A stretch of DNA of 64,000 nucleotides, taken from assembly GCA_037176705.1 (NCBI GenBank), contig CM073908.1:128825430-128889429 (forward strand). Reading direction: 5' to 3'. Position numbers and translations under genes: made by a program. Below are positions 1 to 12,990 of this stretch, one piece after another. Numbering within the stretch: position 1 is the stretch's first letter; each line of letters starts with the position of its first letter. The stretch is from Molossus alvarezi. Lineage: Eukaryota; Chordata; Mammalia; Chiroptera; Molossidae. The notes below the pieces were generated by a model. The model did not search any database, was not told where the DNA came from, and saw only the letters and a list, made by a program, of their open reading frames with translations.

Positions 1-640
1 TGCACTGGCAATGAGTAAATTGTTCATTCTGGTGCTTGCATTTAGCATCAGGAAGATAGATAATCTGGGATTATTTGCTGAACTGAATTGACTTGATCAT
101 CTAGTCAAATGTCAGGTCAAGTGAGGGGAAAAATAGTCAAAGTGATTGTTTATTAAAATGAATATCCATTAATGGATAATTATTTGAGTTATAATAGAGA
201 GATTTTATATGTCTGCAAGGAGGTGTACTAAGTTCATTCCTATTCAAATTTTCTATGATTTAATGAGTAGTTTCCCATTTAGACACAGCCACTAGTTCTA
301 AAAATTACTGGCACAATTGGTCTCAGTGTATTCAACTTGACTGAATATCTTTACAGGAAATGAAAAACAGAAGGTACTCCCTGTCACCTCACTAGGGCTG
401 AAGAAAGCGTTTAAAAATCGAAAGTAATGGCACTTCCCTCACATTAAGGAAATAAATTAATATTTTTACATAATATTAAAGTGAATAATGTTATATGAAA
501 CTCTTTCCTTTCAGTGAAAATTGAACTCTAGGATGTAGTATTTCAATGATTTAAAATTCATCATATTCAAAACCAGACTTCTACTAATTCAAATCAGACT
601 GACTAATTCTAATGAAACACCGCTTTCACTTTCACTGTTA
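1..640. other. Unique AT-rich DNA, nothing recognised
   Basis: No repeat, coding exon or RNA gene is recognisable here. Frames are short and interrupted by many stops, as expected of intergenic or intronic mammalian DNA. Confidence 0.5.
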
Positions 641-975
641 TGTACTAGTAAATTACATTCAACTCATTCCATTGCCACTCAGTTCATCAAGTCTTGCCTT
701 CTGCCAACTTTTACTATCTCTCCATATAGCCTTGTCCAACACAATCCAAACAATTGTCCTATTATCTTTGAAACTCCAAGAACTTGTCCCCAAGCTATTC
801 TGCTCCATTTTCTTGCCCCTTCTCTGACCTCCTACCAACTCCTCCTCTTAACCTTGGAATCAAGCACATAAACCACTGAACCAAAATGGGTCCTATGTAA
901 ACACTCAGGGCCTGGATTTTCAACTTTTTCCTTTCTTCCTATGGAAGTCCAGGGCACAAAGGAGATGCTCATTAA
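640..975 (+). repeat. L2-like LINE remnant
   Basis: A C/T-rich stretch resembling the L2 3' region (text such as 'ctctgacctcctaccaactc') is followed near 950-975 by 'gggcacaaaggagatgctc' and 'attaaat', which resembles the L2 3' terminus. Strongly diverged; the family call is from memory of the consensus. Confidence 0.4.
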
Positions 976-1290
976 ATATTGATGGTCTGCCCTGGCCAGT
1001 TTTGCTCAGTGGTTAGAGCATCGGCCTGCGGACCTATGAGTCGAGAATTTGATTCTGGTCAAGGGCACATACCTCGGTTGTGATTTGTCCCCGGCCCTGG
1101 TTGGGGTCTTGTGGGAGGTGGCCACTCGATGTGTCCCTTTCACGTCGATGTTTCTCTCTCTCTCTCTCTTCCTCCCACTCTATCTGAACAAAAGTGGAAG
1201 CATGTCCTCTGGTGAGAATACATATATATATAATACACACACACACATATATATAAATGTATATAAATGTATATGTATATTGATGGTCTG
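976..1290 (+). repeat. VES-type SINE, type B, with TSD
   Basis: A tRNA-derived SINE body from 990 carries box A-like 'ttgctcagtggttagagc', a CT-rich stretch, and a tail reading 'atgtcctctggtgagaa' that then runs into TA/CA repeats (about 1220-1276). A perfect 14-bp TSD 'atattgatggtctg' flanks it at 976-989 and 1277-1290, so the insertion is well delimited. Pol III would read it if active; it is probably silent. Confidence 0.95.
1219..1276. repeat. (TA)n/(CA)n microsatellite in SINE tail
   Basis: Alternating ta and ca dinucleotides have grown from the A-rich tail of the SINE that ends at 1276. Confidence 0.85.
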
Positions 1291-1974
1291 TTAACATACA
1301 CCAGGAGTAATTATAATATGGGTTCAACTGTATTTCTCAGAAAACCACATTCTCTGAAATTTAACTACATAAGGCAAGGCTTTTTACTTAATAATACTTA
1401 CTGTCTTTACCCCTTTAAACAAATATTTAAGACTTCCCAGTATTCCTAAGTAATTCCTATGGTATTATTGCAGCATATACAAGGGGCAAAGGCATATACA
1501 ATGTCCTTGTCAGAGCTTCCAAATACCTTCCATTTCCCTCTTCATGGACCATGGACTCATCCTGTAGGGGAGGGTTCACAGCTGAGTCCCTCAATGGGAA
1601 CTGCCCCAAGCAGCTACAGGAAAGTGTCTTGCTCAAGATTATACCCCCTCTCCCAGGGTAACCCACAGCCACTGACTACCTGATGTGGGAATAGAAAACC
1701 TCGACGTGGGACTCAACTTTAGACAATTTTGAAGGACCAAGTAGGGTCTGCTAAACTCAGTTTTAGACTAGTTTTAGCAGCTAAAGCCTGAGTCACAACC
1801 ATATTTCAATCAGTTTCTTCCTCTGCCTTAGAAGCAGCTAAACCTTCTGTTTCCAGAGAACCCAATAGAGCACATCTGTCTTCCCCACTAACCCATAAGC
1901 TTTTGATGACAACAACTGTATTTAACATCTTCGACCCGTGTTAAGCACAATCCTTACAACAGGTGGGACCTTCG
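1291..1974. other. Unique DNA, nothing recognised
   Basis: Moderate GC around 1500-1680 gives overlapping 71-75 residue frames on both strands. Neither has a recognisable domain, so I read them as chance frames. Confidence 0.4.
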
Positions 1975-2200
1975 AATAGTATTTCTTTTTTTAAAAATAT
2001 GTTTTTATTGATATTAGAGAGAGAGAAAGGGAGAGGGAGAGAGAGAGAGAGACATCAATCAGCTGCTTTCTGCATGTCCCCCACTGGGGACTGAGCCTGC
2101 AACCTGGGCAAGTGCCCTGACCAGGAATCAAACCAGTGACCTGGTGCATGGGATGACATTTAACCGAGTCACACTAGACACTGCTCAAATAGTATTTCTT
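1975..2200 (-). repeat. VES-type SINE, type A, with TSD
   Basis: Minus-strand copy: T-rich tail, purine stretch 'gagagagagaaagggagagg', then 'cccccactggggactgagcc' and 'ccctgaccaggaatcaaacc'. The 13-bp TSD 'aatagtatttctt' is perfect at 1975-1987 and 2188-2200. Confidence 0.95.
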
Positions 2201-3660
2201 ATTCATTCACATGGAGTTATTGTAATCAATTCAAATGCATATTAGAAGGAGTGATTCTGCCAATGTAATAAGATCAAAGGACAGTGGTTACCAAGGGCAA
2301 GCATAAGACACACTTGCTGAACAGTAATCATCTGATTATTGTGGCAGCACCAGAATTTCAGCATAGGAGGGTCTTAGCCTGTGCCATTGTAGTTGAATGT
2401 GGCTTCAAACTTGAAACTTAAAGCTGAGTTGGTAGGGCACTTTAGAGAATACTGAGGAAAGCATCCCGTATCCATAATAAAGTGTTGTAGGAAGGGGAAA
2501 GGAATGCTGACAAACAAAGAGTTCTGTTGCTGCCCTCCCGAGATGCACTTCAATGCACCCACTGACCTTCATCAGTTTTTAAAGGACAGATTCCTTTGCT
2601 CCATTTCACCACTAAATCAATCCTCAAGGCTAAGAGGGTGAGTTTTGACAACTAGACTATGTTACTTGTTTTTTCAGCTGACTCCTAATGATCGTGCATG
2701 TAATATTTATCTTGTACTTAAGCAAATTGCATCCCTTTTCATTGTGTCTTCCATGTTTGGCCATTTCCCAACTTACTAGAATTTTCAATATGTAAGGATA
2801 AGAAAAAGGATCCAAAAACCCAATCTCTGATGGTTTCTTTTCTTCTATTTATTAGAAATGTAAAGTATTTGACAAGGGAAAGAATGTAAACTTGGTAAAA
2901 TGAGTTGTTGTTGTTGTTTTAATTTTAGGAGGCTCACTTTGTGATTTCCATCTACAATTCAAAATTGTTATAATTACTGGTAGTTAGAAGACTTCAAACT
3001 TGCTAGGAATAAATCTATATTATACTCTAAAGCATTATTCTTTTTTCCATATGATCTTAATACAAAACCATTTTAGAATGTATATTGTCATCTTGCCATT
3101 GCATTCTATAAAAGACTTTCATTTTTCTTTTTCTCCCCAGTTGCCTTTTCCAACTTCCCCTTCCTCCCAAATGAATAGCTGCTTTTGGGTCAAGTTGCTG
3201 TTGCCATCACTGTAAAGAAAGAAACTTTAAACGTCCTCATTGAAGAGTTGCATTAAAACACAACCTTTTTGCTAGGGCAGGTGGCAACATTTTAATACTA
3301 CTAAGCAAAGATACTTGGAATGGATATGCCCCATTTTAGAATGTTTCCTTCTGCTTAAAAAAAAAAACAAAAAAAAAACACAAATAGTTAATTTTAAACT
3401 TTGGCCTCTGTATTTATCTAGCACTGGTAACAGGGCTTTTGTTCTTAGAAAGGAGGAAAGAAGAAAGGAAATGAAGAAAGCCCCTGATGGCTGTTTGAGA
3501 ACAGGGGCTCAACATGAAGAAATTTGGAGTGAAGATGGGATTCAGGAGTCCTTGGGAAAACTAGGAATCACAGGTACCCTGGAGATACAGATTCATAATG
3601 TGTTCCTCTTCTTCCTAAAGCATAAATATAAGTAGGTCATAAATGTTTTGTTTTTCATAT
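2201..3660. other. Unique DNA with poly-A tract
   Basis: Nothing recognisable apart from an A-rich run at about 3357-3380. The 106-residue frame at 3315-3635 spans this A run and looks like a chance frame. Confidence 0.4.
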
Positions 3661-3679
3661 GCTCAGGAAACCCCATTTC

Positions 3680-4092
3680 GTTGGCTTCTGCCTGCCTGGC
3701 CTGGAGCCGCAAGTCTCCAGGCTCATCATCTTCCATTCTGCATCCTATACCCCATTCTCTGGGGAAAGTAGAACATTGGCTGTTCTCTAAGCATGCTTCC
3801 TTTGCTGCCATTTAAAATATCTTTGTTCTTGATCCCCCATCTACCTGGAATGTTATATCTTCTCCACACCAATGTGAAATCCTGCAAAGTTTAATGTAAA
3901 CCTCACTTCCTTTAACAAGCCTATCCTAATACTTCTAAATGCATGTGTTCTGACCCTTTCCTGAGCCTGTACCATACTAGACACCTCTCTTGGAAATACA
4001 CATAGGAGACTATCTTGAATTACAGCTATATGTGATTATATTTATCATCACTTATTCCTGACTAACCATCTCTGGGCCTAGACATGTGACAT
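3680..4092 (+). repeat. L2 LINE 3' remnant
   Basis: The order of motifs follows the L2 3' region: 'ctacctggaatgttatatctt', then 'aacctcacttcctttaaca' and 'cttattcctgactaacca' with 'ctgggcctagacatgtg'. Highly diverged and so ancient. Confidence 0.6.
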
Positions 4093-4127
4093 CACTCACC
4101 TCTATATCTCTTGCAAGCCCTCAAATA

Positions 4128-4182
4128 TCTAAGGAAAGGAGAAGGGAAGGAAGAAGGAATGGAGGGAGGGACGGAGGGTATG
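4128..4182. repeat. Purine-rich (GGAA-type) tract
   Basis: A run made almost entirely of G and A (for example 'ggaatggagggagggacgga') with no flanking TSD. Low-complexity DNA. Confidence 0.75.
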
Positions 4183-4394
4183 AATGAGGAAGGGCTGACC
4201 ATTTTTTTCTCCCTCAGTCTACCTGTAGGTTACAAATTACCTAATATTAATTCTTTCTCTTTTACTACTCAATTTTCCTTTTATACTTCCCTAAATCAGC
4301 AGTTTTTGTCTCAGTTTACAACGAAGCATAGGTTGGGAGAACACTTATATAAAACTGATCTGCTGTCACTAAATGCATAAGCATTTGGTCATGT

Positions 4395-4490
4395 AACAGT
4401 GATGTACTGATGACCTACTATATGCCACACACAATGCTGGGTTCTGGAAATACAAAATAGAGAGGCACTGGCCCCTTAGAGCTAAGCATT
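4395..4490 (-). repeat. L2 LINE 3' end remnant
   Basis: 'gacctactatatgccacaca' followed by 'caatgctgggttctggaaat' is the reverse of the L2 terminus (normally ...cctactatgtgccaggcactg on this strand). Confidence 0.6.
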
Positions 4491-5043
4491 GAGTGCTCAC
4501 TCCTTGGGGTGAGCATACCCGCTGACATGAGCAGCTTGCTCTGTTACTGTGTTATTATGGGCCCTGGTGGAGAACCCCGACACAGGAAAGCAGCAGAGTC
4601 CACAACCCCTAGAGTCCCCTTGAATGCATTTACTCCGCACACTGTGGAGCTGGGAGCCTCTTGAGTGCCATTCAGAACTTCTGTCATGGTGAGAACAATT
4701 AGGGGTTTTAACAGGGGTATTCAAAAGCCAAGCACTGAGAGCCACTGGATTCATTTGTTACATTCAAATTTTCTCCCTTGGTCACATGAAGCTTTGTGTA
4801 CACAAAATACCTGATACCATTCTAAGTCTCTCCGTTTTCCATTTTTACAGCTGTGTTTAGCTTTCCTGGCTGTGTTTCTTCTGAAATAAAGTTGCAGAGA
4901 AGCTGGGAACATCACGTTCATAGTCAGTGTCATGTCTTCAAACAAGTTTGTTAGGCAGCTATCTGCTGAATAAGATTGGAGGGCACTACATGATCCAACC
5001 AGAATAAAAATACATCTTCCACAATTCCTGTCCACCTTATCAT
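4491..5043. other. Unique DNA, nothing recognised
   Basis: Two minus-strand frames of 85 and 94 residues (4497-4754 and 4751-5035) touch end to end but show no domain or splice context. I treat them as non-coding. Confidence 0.4.
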
Positions 5044-5303
5044 AAAAAATGCAGTCTATGCCCTGGCCAATGTTGCTCAGTGGTTAGAGAATCTGTCCAC
5101 GCACCGAAGGGTCCTGGGTTTGATTTCTGACCTGGGTTTGGGTGCATGTGGGAGGCAACCAATGGTATGTGTCTCTCTCTCTCTCCTCTCTCTGTTTTCT
5201 TTTTCTCTCTCCCTCCCTCCCTTCCACTCTATCTAAAAATCAATGGAAAAAATATCCTTGGGTGAGGATTAACAAACAAACAAACCAAAAAAAATGCAAT
5301 CTA
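5044..5303 (+). repeat. VES-type SINE, type B, with TSD
   Basis: Starts 'ccctggccaatgttgctcag', has an expanded CT run at about 5170-5222 and a tail 'aatatccttgggtgaggatt'. The TSD is 'aaaaaatgcagtcta' at 5044-5058 versus 'aaaaaatgcaatcta' at 5289-5303 (one mismatch). Confidence 0.93.
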
Positions 5304-7222
5304 CTAAAGCTATATTCTCTGGGTCAGAAAAAAAATTAATGGCGTATTTTCTCCAAATTTCAAAAGGGCAAGACTATTATTCCAAACTTTCCCCTTTGGC
5401 ATATTAATGGTGATTCATATGTAAAATATCCTGACAAAAATAATATACACACAAAATTGTATCTCCTATATTTAGTATCTGTGTGGTGATAACTTGGCAA
5501 ACCTTATAAAAATAATGATGTCTTCATTATGCCCAAATTGGTTCATTATTGTCTATTTAAGTACAGTGAGTCTGTTGATGACGAAGTGAAATATGAAATC
5601 CCATCTCTTCAGAATGGGATAAAATGTGGCTAAAAGATATTTTGATAAGACCCATTGGTGGATGCACTTCAGAAGCAAGAGGCAGCATACAACAGAGATG
5701 GTGATGGCAGTCCTAAATGCCAGGGATATCCAGGGCAGATGTGCATGAAAGTCAGGCAAAAGGAGGGTCTCCAAAGAAGAGCAATTCCCTGCAGGTGGGG
5801 AGATACAAAGCTATCAGGAAAGAGGACAGTATGGAAAATGCAAGGAGGCTCCACCAGTGACCTAATTTTCTAGCTTTCCCTGTATTGTGTCTCCAGACAT
5901 CAAATGAGGTCAAGAAGGACACAATGCCCATAAAAGAAATAAAAGTCCACCAATTCTGAGTGGGGACACCATGTGAGTGATCACAAGTCAATAGAGTGAG
6001 AGGCTAAAGGAGTAGATACACTAAAATTAGCTTCAACAAGAACAATTGCTGTGTAAAATACTCAGCCAAGAACTTGTATCATATCAAGAAACTGGATTCA
6101 TGCATCATAGGAAAGCCAAATTGGGGGATCTTGAAAATATAATTGCATTCCCATTGTCCAAAAATTTCCTTGGAAGCTAAAATAATATAATGGGACATCC
6201 TTCACTTCTACACTATATGTAATTTCATTAGATTTTTATGAGTCCATGATAATCACCTCTGGCTACATTTATCATAATTCATTTTTATTCTAACTGCAGT
6301 AAAATAACATTTATTTTATCTTTTAAAATGTAATTATTTTGTAAATCAGACAATTTTACATTATAATAGTTGAATTCTAAAATTTGAATGTAAATTTTCC
6401 TGTGTTGTTCATAGAAAATTAGATATTCCAGCTCTATCCATCCAAAATCCAACTTCTTTGATCCACATTCCATTACCATAAGCACTTGCCTTTCATTTTG
6501 TATTTAACAAAAACATGATTCATGTGCATATGCAATGCAAGTATTTTGGCTCTAGGTATATAGGCCTCTTATCTAGTAAGACTGCAGGAGTTATTCCAAG
6601 GGGTCTAGAATCTATACCCAACTTTCTAGGAAGATCAACAATGTATTTCAAATATATAAGTCAACCCTGTTGTGACTATACACAGTCAAAATAATTTTTA
6701 AAGAATTATTATATTCATAATAATTTGTTATTATGCATTTTCCCAATCAACTGATACTGAAAGTATAACTATGATTAAATGGCCTTCTGATTTTTTTAAT
6801 TAAAAAGGGGAACTTTATACCAGAAAATGATAAAGATCACTATACTAAGCCACAGTTATATTACATGTAAATGTTGATAGGCTAAGAACCTACCAATTAA
6901 CTCACTTTGGTAAGGCCATGAAAAAATAAACCACTATGAATAATTTTATGATTATCCATACAGTGATTTATTATAATTATAATTCACGTAAAGTGTAAGC
7001 TATATAATTAACAAACATATTGACAGAGTGAAGGTCTATAATTATATGATCACAATTCACCATCCATTTTCTTTTTCTTTTTTTTTGAGTCCAAACTCCA
7101 CACACAGTTTCTTGACTTAGGAAGTAATTACATAACACAATCTAATTTTTCTGTTAAATATATATTCTTAAACATGTAGCTCTTGTATGAATAAAATAGC
7201 TCATTTAGTACCATATATTGTG

Positions 7223-7259
<37 letters not shown>

Positions 7260-8779
7260 CATAGTAAATATAACACACCCTTTGAATAGCCTGTTATGAA
7301 AAAGATTAGTTTTAGTGTTTTAATATGAAAACAGCAAAAAACAGATTTTCAGAAGAAAAATATTAAAGTGCTTTGCTTTCTCCTTCTGCTTTATCCACAG
7401 TTCACTGCTTGGCAATTTCAGATTGTGTGATAAGACAACAACACCAGGCAGGTCAGTCATCCCTTTTGTAAAGCTAAAAGCCTTAGGAATCTTGGAGTTT
7501 TTGCACCTAAAAATTGTTTCCACACAGAGGAACCAAAAAGCATGTCAATTAATGATCTTTCATTGTAAGCCAGTGGTCAGGGTAAGCAGCAAGGGTATGC
7601 CCATTGAGCCATGTGGTTGGCCTTTAATGGAATGCTATCTGCAGTATAAGATACTCTAGGGTGGCATTCTCTGGGTGAAAATTAAAAGCATACTTGTAAG
7701 GTGATTAGCAGAATTTGTCAAATAAACAAGCCTGTCTACATTTCTACAATATTCCTTAGTAAATCTGCTAGAGCAAATCTAAAGCATTTCCATGTGACAT
7801 AAGGAATATGCATTTTTAAAATATAGGAAACCAAGAAAACTCTTGCTATTTAAAACCATCAGTGAATTCAAATAAATAGGTATGATCAAATTCATCTGGA
7901 ACAGAGAAACATTGGGGATTCTTAAGGTAAAAAGCAAGATACAGGGAAGTTAGGAAGAAGAGAATGCTCTATAGCAGCAAAGTTCTTTAAGTCCATGTAT
8001 ATTTACAGCATTAATTTTCCCCTTTTCCAATTCTACCTTAACTAAAATATAAAAACTTTCTATTTCACATGATTATCTAGTCACTTAAAAACGTGTATGG
8101 AAGGTCATATCAATAACTATGCCCTTCTCATATATGGAAATGTGTTTATGTTAAGATACAAGAACATTAAAGAAATGCAGTGTTAATAGTGACACATGGG
8201 GGATTGCTTCCCCCTAAAGAAAGTTAGCAAATATTGCAACTAGCAATGTCCAAAACAGAACTATTATCTTTTTTATCTTTATGTCCTCTATTATGCTTCG
8301 TATTCTAATCCATTCTGCTTTTGTTAATAAAGTGATAAATGAGAGTAGCTTTTTTGGTCAGCTGACCCTTTTAAGTGGTAGCATCAAGTTCATTTGTGTA
8401 CTCTTGTTACCTGAAACAGAAACACCTAAGTACTCAGGAGTATTTAAAAAGAAGAGCAATCAGCTTAAAACACTCTCACACACAAAACCCTTAGTGATCT
8501 TTCTTTACATGTTATTCAAAAGCAAGAGTTTTTTAGTTACTCAAGACAACTATATTCCATCTGAGTACTGTTGGAAAAAACTGAATACTGAGTGAAAGTT
8601 AGCAACCAAACCCTTTAATTTGTCTGTTGCTTACTCGCTGAACAATATTACCTACCAGCTAATTGTAACCAGTTCTAGAAAGTGACTATAAAGATTTACA
8701 AGAAGGGTGTGAGAAAAAAATGCAGTTAAATTCATACGACTTTGGGGAGCCCTTAATAATAATAATTCCATATGTCTCT
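5304..8779. other. Repeat-poor AT-rich DNA
   Basis: No SINE, L1 or LTR is visible in about 3.5 kb apart from the CA microsatellite at 7224-7257. Frames at 5553-5991 on both strands overlap each other and lack domains. The 104-residue frame at 8281-8595 is also unrecognised. Confidence 0.5.
7224..7257. repeat. (CA)n microsatellite
   Basis: An uninterrupted run of about 17 ac units. Confidence 0.97.
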
Positions 8780-8985
8780 AAGGCATTGTATGATGGTAAG
8801 CACTTAGGCACACATCTTATCTCTTTCTTGCAACATGTAGCTGTTGTATCTTTTTAATGATTATTTTGAACACAGAGAGGTAAAATGCAGGGTCAGAAGT
8901 CACAAGGCTAGTAACTGACAGAGTCTGCAGTGCATCTCAGGCCCTCTGACTCAGCCCTGAATTCTACAATGCCTGGATGTCTCAG
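8780..8985 (-). repeat. MIR-type SINE remnant
   Basis: 'cacagagaggtaaaatgcag' followed by 'gtcacaaggctagtaactga' is the reverse of the MIR core, which normally reads gaggttaagtaacttgcccaag-like on this strand. Diverged but the motif order is right. Confidence 0.6.
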
Positions 8986-11900
8986 AGAGCTGATCTTTCT
9001 CTTTGAGATTCCTGATATAACTAATGGAAATAGGACTGGAATTTAATAAGAAAAATGCTGACACAGCCTTATCTATAGCTGTCCAAATGGTGCCATTATA
9101 ATTATGCTTTTTAAGTTGAGCATTACCAGAAAAGTTGCTACTTTGAAGTCTTATTTATCAACACTTGGGTGCTTTGGTTGCCACAGATTACACAGTAGTC
9201 TGCTTTATAAAAACACGAGATTTGCCAAACACCAAAGATTATATTGTTGTAAGACAAAGTATATTTCAAACACTTCAGTGTGAAATAGATGAAAAGATTC
9301 TGAAATATAAATCTTAAATTGATCCTAAAAGTTTAGTTCTTAAAAATGTTTTTATCTATTTGTCATTTTAACAATAACATGATTTGTTCACATATGTTGG
9401 AACATAATAAAAATCCCTTACAATTTTTTTTTCTAGCTTTAGGAATACTGTGATTACTTGTCAGCTGAATCTGATTTTGCTAAAGCAACTGGTCAGGAAA
9501 CAAAATTAGCAATTTCTATATTTATAAATGGGATTTCTTCTATTTTCCCAAATATTTTCTAATTTAACTATATAACCTGGGCTAACAAAATGGCAATAAA
9601 CTAGAGAGATAGATATTATATTTTAAATTATTAACTGCCTTCATGTTTAAATGCTTTTCTATTAAGCAAAGCTTTTTATTATTGATTTGTAGGATACCTA
9701 AAAAAAATGCCATAACCTGCCTCAGTTACATAATCCTTTCCAAAAGAAAGTAACAGGTTATAAAGTACCATGAAAATGATTGAAACTATATTTTCTAATG
9801 TGAATATATGCAGTCTTCAGTGAAAATAATAGGAATGACATGTGGATGTATGTTTCATGGTCAGTGTCATTTTTAGAGACTTCTTTTCCTTTCTAGTATT
9901 ATTTCCATCCACTACTGAGCTTATAAAGCCTCTAGAACATGCCATTTTGGTAACATCGGTGTGGCTTATGTCAGAAAAGAACTGAGGAAGTCATTTATAA
10001 AATATTAAAATAAGGAGTGCAGGAAAAATCATTGCAGACTATTCTGCACATAGTTGGAGACTAACAGCATGGAAGCAGATGTAGTGTTACCCTGACCCCT
10101 GAAGGAAGGAATCAGGAGTTAACTTACATCCAATTTCCTACATAATATGAATACCAAACCTCCAAATCCACTGGCACAACAACATATCAGTGTTTGGGGT
10201 ATGTCCTGCAGAAAGAAGAAAGTCATCTCAAATATTGGAGCTCAAAATTTCATTCCACCATTCCACCATTCCGATTTGGGGTGAGCAGATCTTTTCAAAG
10301 TTACCTAGTGGATATCTAGATCCTGCACCTGACTCCTTAGGAAAAACCAAAAGAATCATCTCATTTCCATGATAAAAACAGGTCATTTAGCCTTTTTTGG
10401 TAAAAATAAAGGTAAAGGGCAATAGGAAATCATACAACTAGTTGAGAAGAGAAAATGATTTAATTCAACAGGGTTAGGATTTTAGCAGGGTTTCATTATG
10501 AGGGAATATATAATCTATTGAGGGGAAAAACAGATTCTAAAACAGTAGAAGGCCAAAAGGAGCTGATGTGTATCTTCTTTTTAAAAAAATCACAGCTCCA
10601 AATAAAACATCAGGGAAAGTGACATTTTATTCTGCAGTATTCCTTTCTCTGTACAGTGAGCACGGTACATTTATCTCATCTCATGGTAAAAGTCACAGGC
10701 AGCTGCAACATGTCCTTTAAGACATTCAATAAGTAAAACTTGAAAATGGATTGTTCTTTATTACTGGGATACGTATTAATAATTAATTCATTGCCATTTA
10801 TTTTTTTAAAATTTAACAGGATATCATTACCTTTGAAGGTTTTTACGTCTCTTTTCGCAGAGGGTTAAAATGGCCCAGAAACGGGTCATCAAGGCAAAGA
10901 TAAAAGTACAAACACTCATTTCTGACACTGTGGAGACAATCATTTTTATTGAAGGAACTACCAGACTGAAATCTGCATCAAGCTCTAGCAGGAAAAATGC
11001 AAGAGAGGACCCCAAATAGTCATTCCGTTCAGTCTTCATTTCAATAGATTTAACTTTCTTCTCAGTTGGGGTCACATATTTCGATCATAGGGTACAGAAC
11101 TATGACCTTGGCTGGGATCATCAGTCCTGATTACTCAATGGGGCATTTGTGAAACATTGCAGACTTTCATTTTGACTCTCCACGGGTGTGGCTAAAATTG
11201 CTCCTGTCCAGCCATAAAGCTTACATGATCAGCTGTCCCTCAGAAACTCACTATGAGAAAACTCATGCTAAATTCACCACAGAGATCAGGGTTTACAGGA
11301 CCCTTGGAGCTAATCTCGGTCAGCCCTCCTCCTCCTCTGCTGGCAGTTACAAGCCCTCAAAAGTTAACAGGGTGATGGAGCCTCTCTCTATATAATCATT
11401 TCATCTCACTATCATTGACTGAAGCTCACTGATGTAATGAAGTTACATAATCACCGATTATGCACGACTTCATCCATCTTCCTACATATCCACATACCCC
11501 CCCCCCTTCAGATCAATCTACCCGGTGAGATTTATAACACATGTAAATACTCCATTCTCTCATCATAGGTACTGAATATGGGACTTTAGCATTGCAGTAC
11601 GATGCACTGAACCACGTCATCAATATTGATTTTTTTTATCCCATTTCCCAGGCAGAATATGTTTAAGCATCCTTCATGCTCTAGTCTCTAACTTTTTACT
11701 GAAAGGGTAAAATAGATGTGGCAGATAGGACACATCCTCAACTTAAGATTAAGGGAAGTGTGTAATTGCCTGCGTTTCCAAAGCTGGCTGCATTGCAATA
11801 GAAGGGTGCTTTCTGGGTCCAGACCTTCGACTCCCCTGCACGTGGGTCGCAGCTTCAGCTATTTAGGGTATTGGATTAATGATTATATTATGGGACAATT

Positions 11901-12395
11901 GAACTTGAGAAAGAAAGCATTATGATGACATTTAAAATAATACTGCACTATTATTTTCTTTTTTGGTTGTCATTTTCAGCATTTCCTTTTCTTTTTCATT
12001 CTGAATGATAATCCAGTGAATAAAAAAGTAGCCTAGGGTACTTAATAATCTCCAATAATCACAACCTAAAGAACAATTAACAATGATTATCACCTTAAAG
12101 TTTAAGAACTTGACAAGTGGGATGTCCCTGGTCCCATTGCGGCTGTGAAATGCAGCAGAATGCTGCACTGAGTTGAAAACATATTTCTTTTAATGAATAA
12201 AGAGTAGCTCGTTTCATTTTAAATAGGTCTCTTCAGTAAGTGTTCCTTACACTGCTGCTACCTCTTCCAGAACACAGGAGCCACAAATATTGCATCCAAA
12301 CAAAAGAGTGACTACCCAGAATTAATTCAAGATACTCTTCCATATCAAAATAATTGGAGTGATGCTTTGATTTATTTTTAATTACACTCAGAATA

Positions 12396-12446
12396 CAGAC
12401 ACACACATGCACATGCACACACACATATACACATACACCAACACAC
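12396..12446. repeat. Impure (CA)n tract
   Basis: ca/tg/ta dinucleotides with interruptions, for example 'cacacatgcacatgcacaca'. Confidence 0.85.
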
Positions 12447-12869
12447 CCAACTGCAGTTATTCCATTCAGTGCCAATAACGGCCACATCACAGCCATCAGT
12501 GCGATGCAGCAATCATCCAAGTCACCCATTCCCATTACAAACGCCCAAGTTTGTTCAAGCCACTGATGGATTTGCATGTATAAAATGACCTTACCCACAA
12601 CAGTCTTCTAAATTTTTCTCCTCTGGATATCAGTCGGTAAGGTAATTGCTGGTCATCACAATGCGTATCAGAAAAATCCACGTTTTACTCCTGTGTTCTT
12701 TTTCTTGTTTTGCTAGCAATTAATATCGTGAACAAGATACCCATTCACAAATGCCAAGTTCACCATAAAAGCAGATAATTCCATACAGCTCTTCCCTACA
12801 AGACTGCCTCCAGTTAGTTCTCAAAGTGCCCGATTGTTTGGTGAAGATACAATCCAGGTGCAGAGCAGG

Positions 12870-12990
12870 GTGGAAAAAAAAAAAGACTGGGAGAAAAAAT
12901 AAGAGGCAGATAGAAAAGGGGAGACTGAGAGAGGAGAGAGCAGTAAAAGAGGGAAGAAATTTTAAAAAGAAGAAGGAAGGAAGGAAAAAG
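12870..12990. repeat. Purine-rich low-complexity tract
   Basis: Long A/G run containing 'gactgagagaggagagagca' and 'gaagaaggaaggaaggaaaa'. Such mirror-like purine DNA can adopt triplex structure, but no function is shown. Confidence 0.7.

Noticed and set aside
990..1210. tRNA gene candidates at SINE heads
   Set aside because: Box A and B-like text is followed by SINE body and tails, with no tRNA cloverleaf ends; the same holds for all copies.
12233..12598. 121-residue minus-strand open frame
   Set aside because: Its centre is the CA tract read as V/H/C repeats, so it is a low-complexity artefact.
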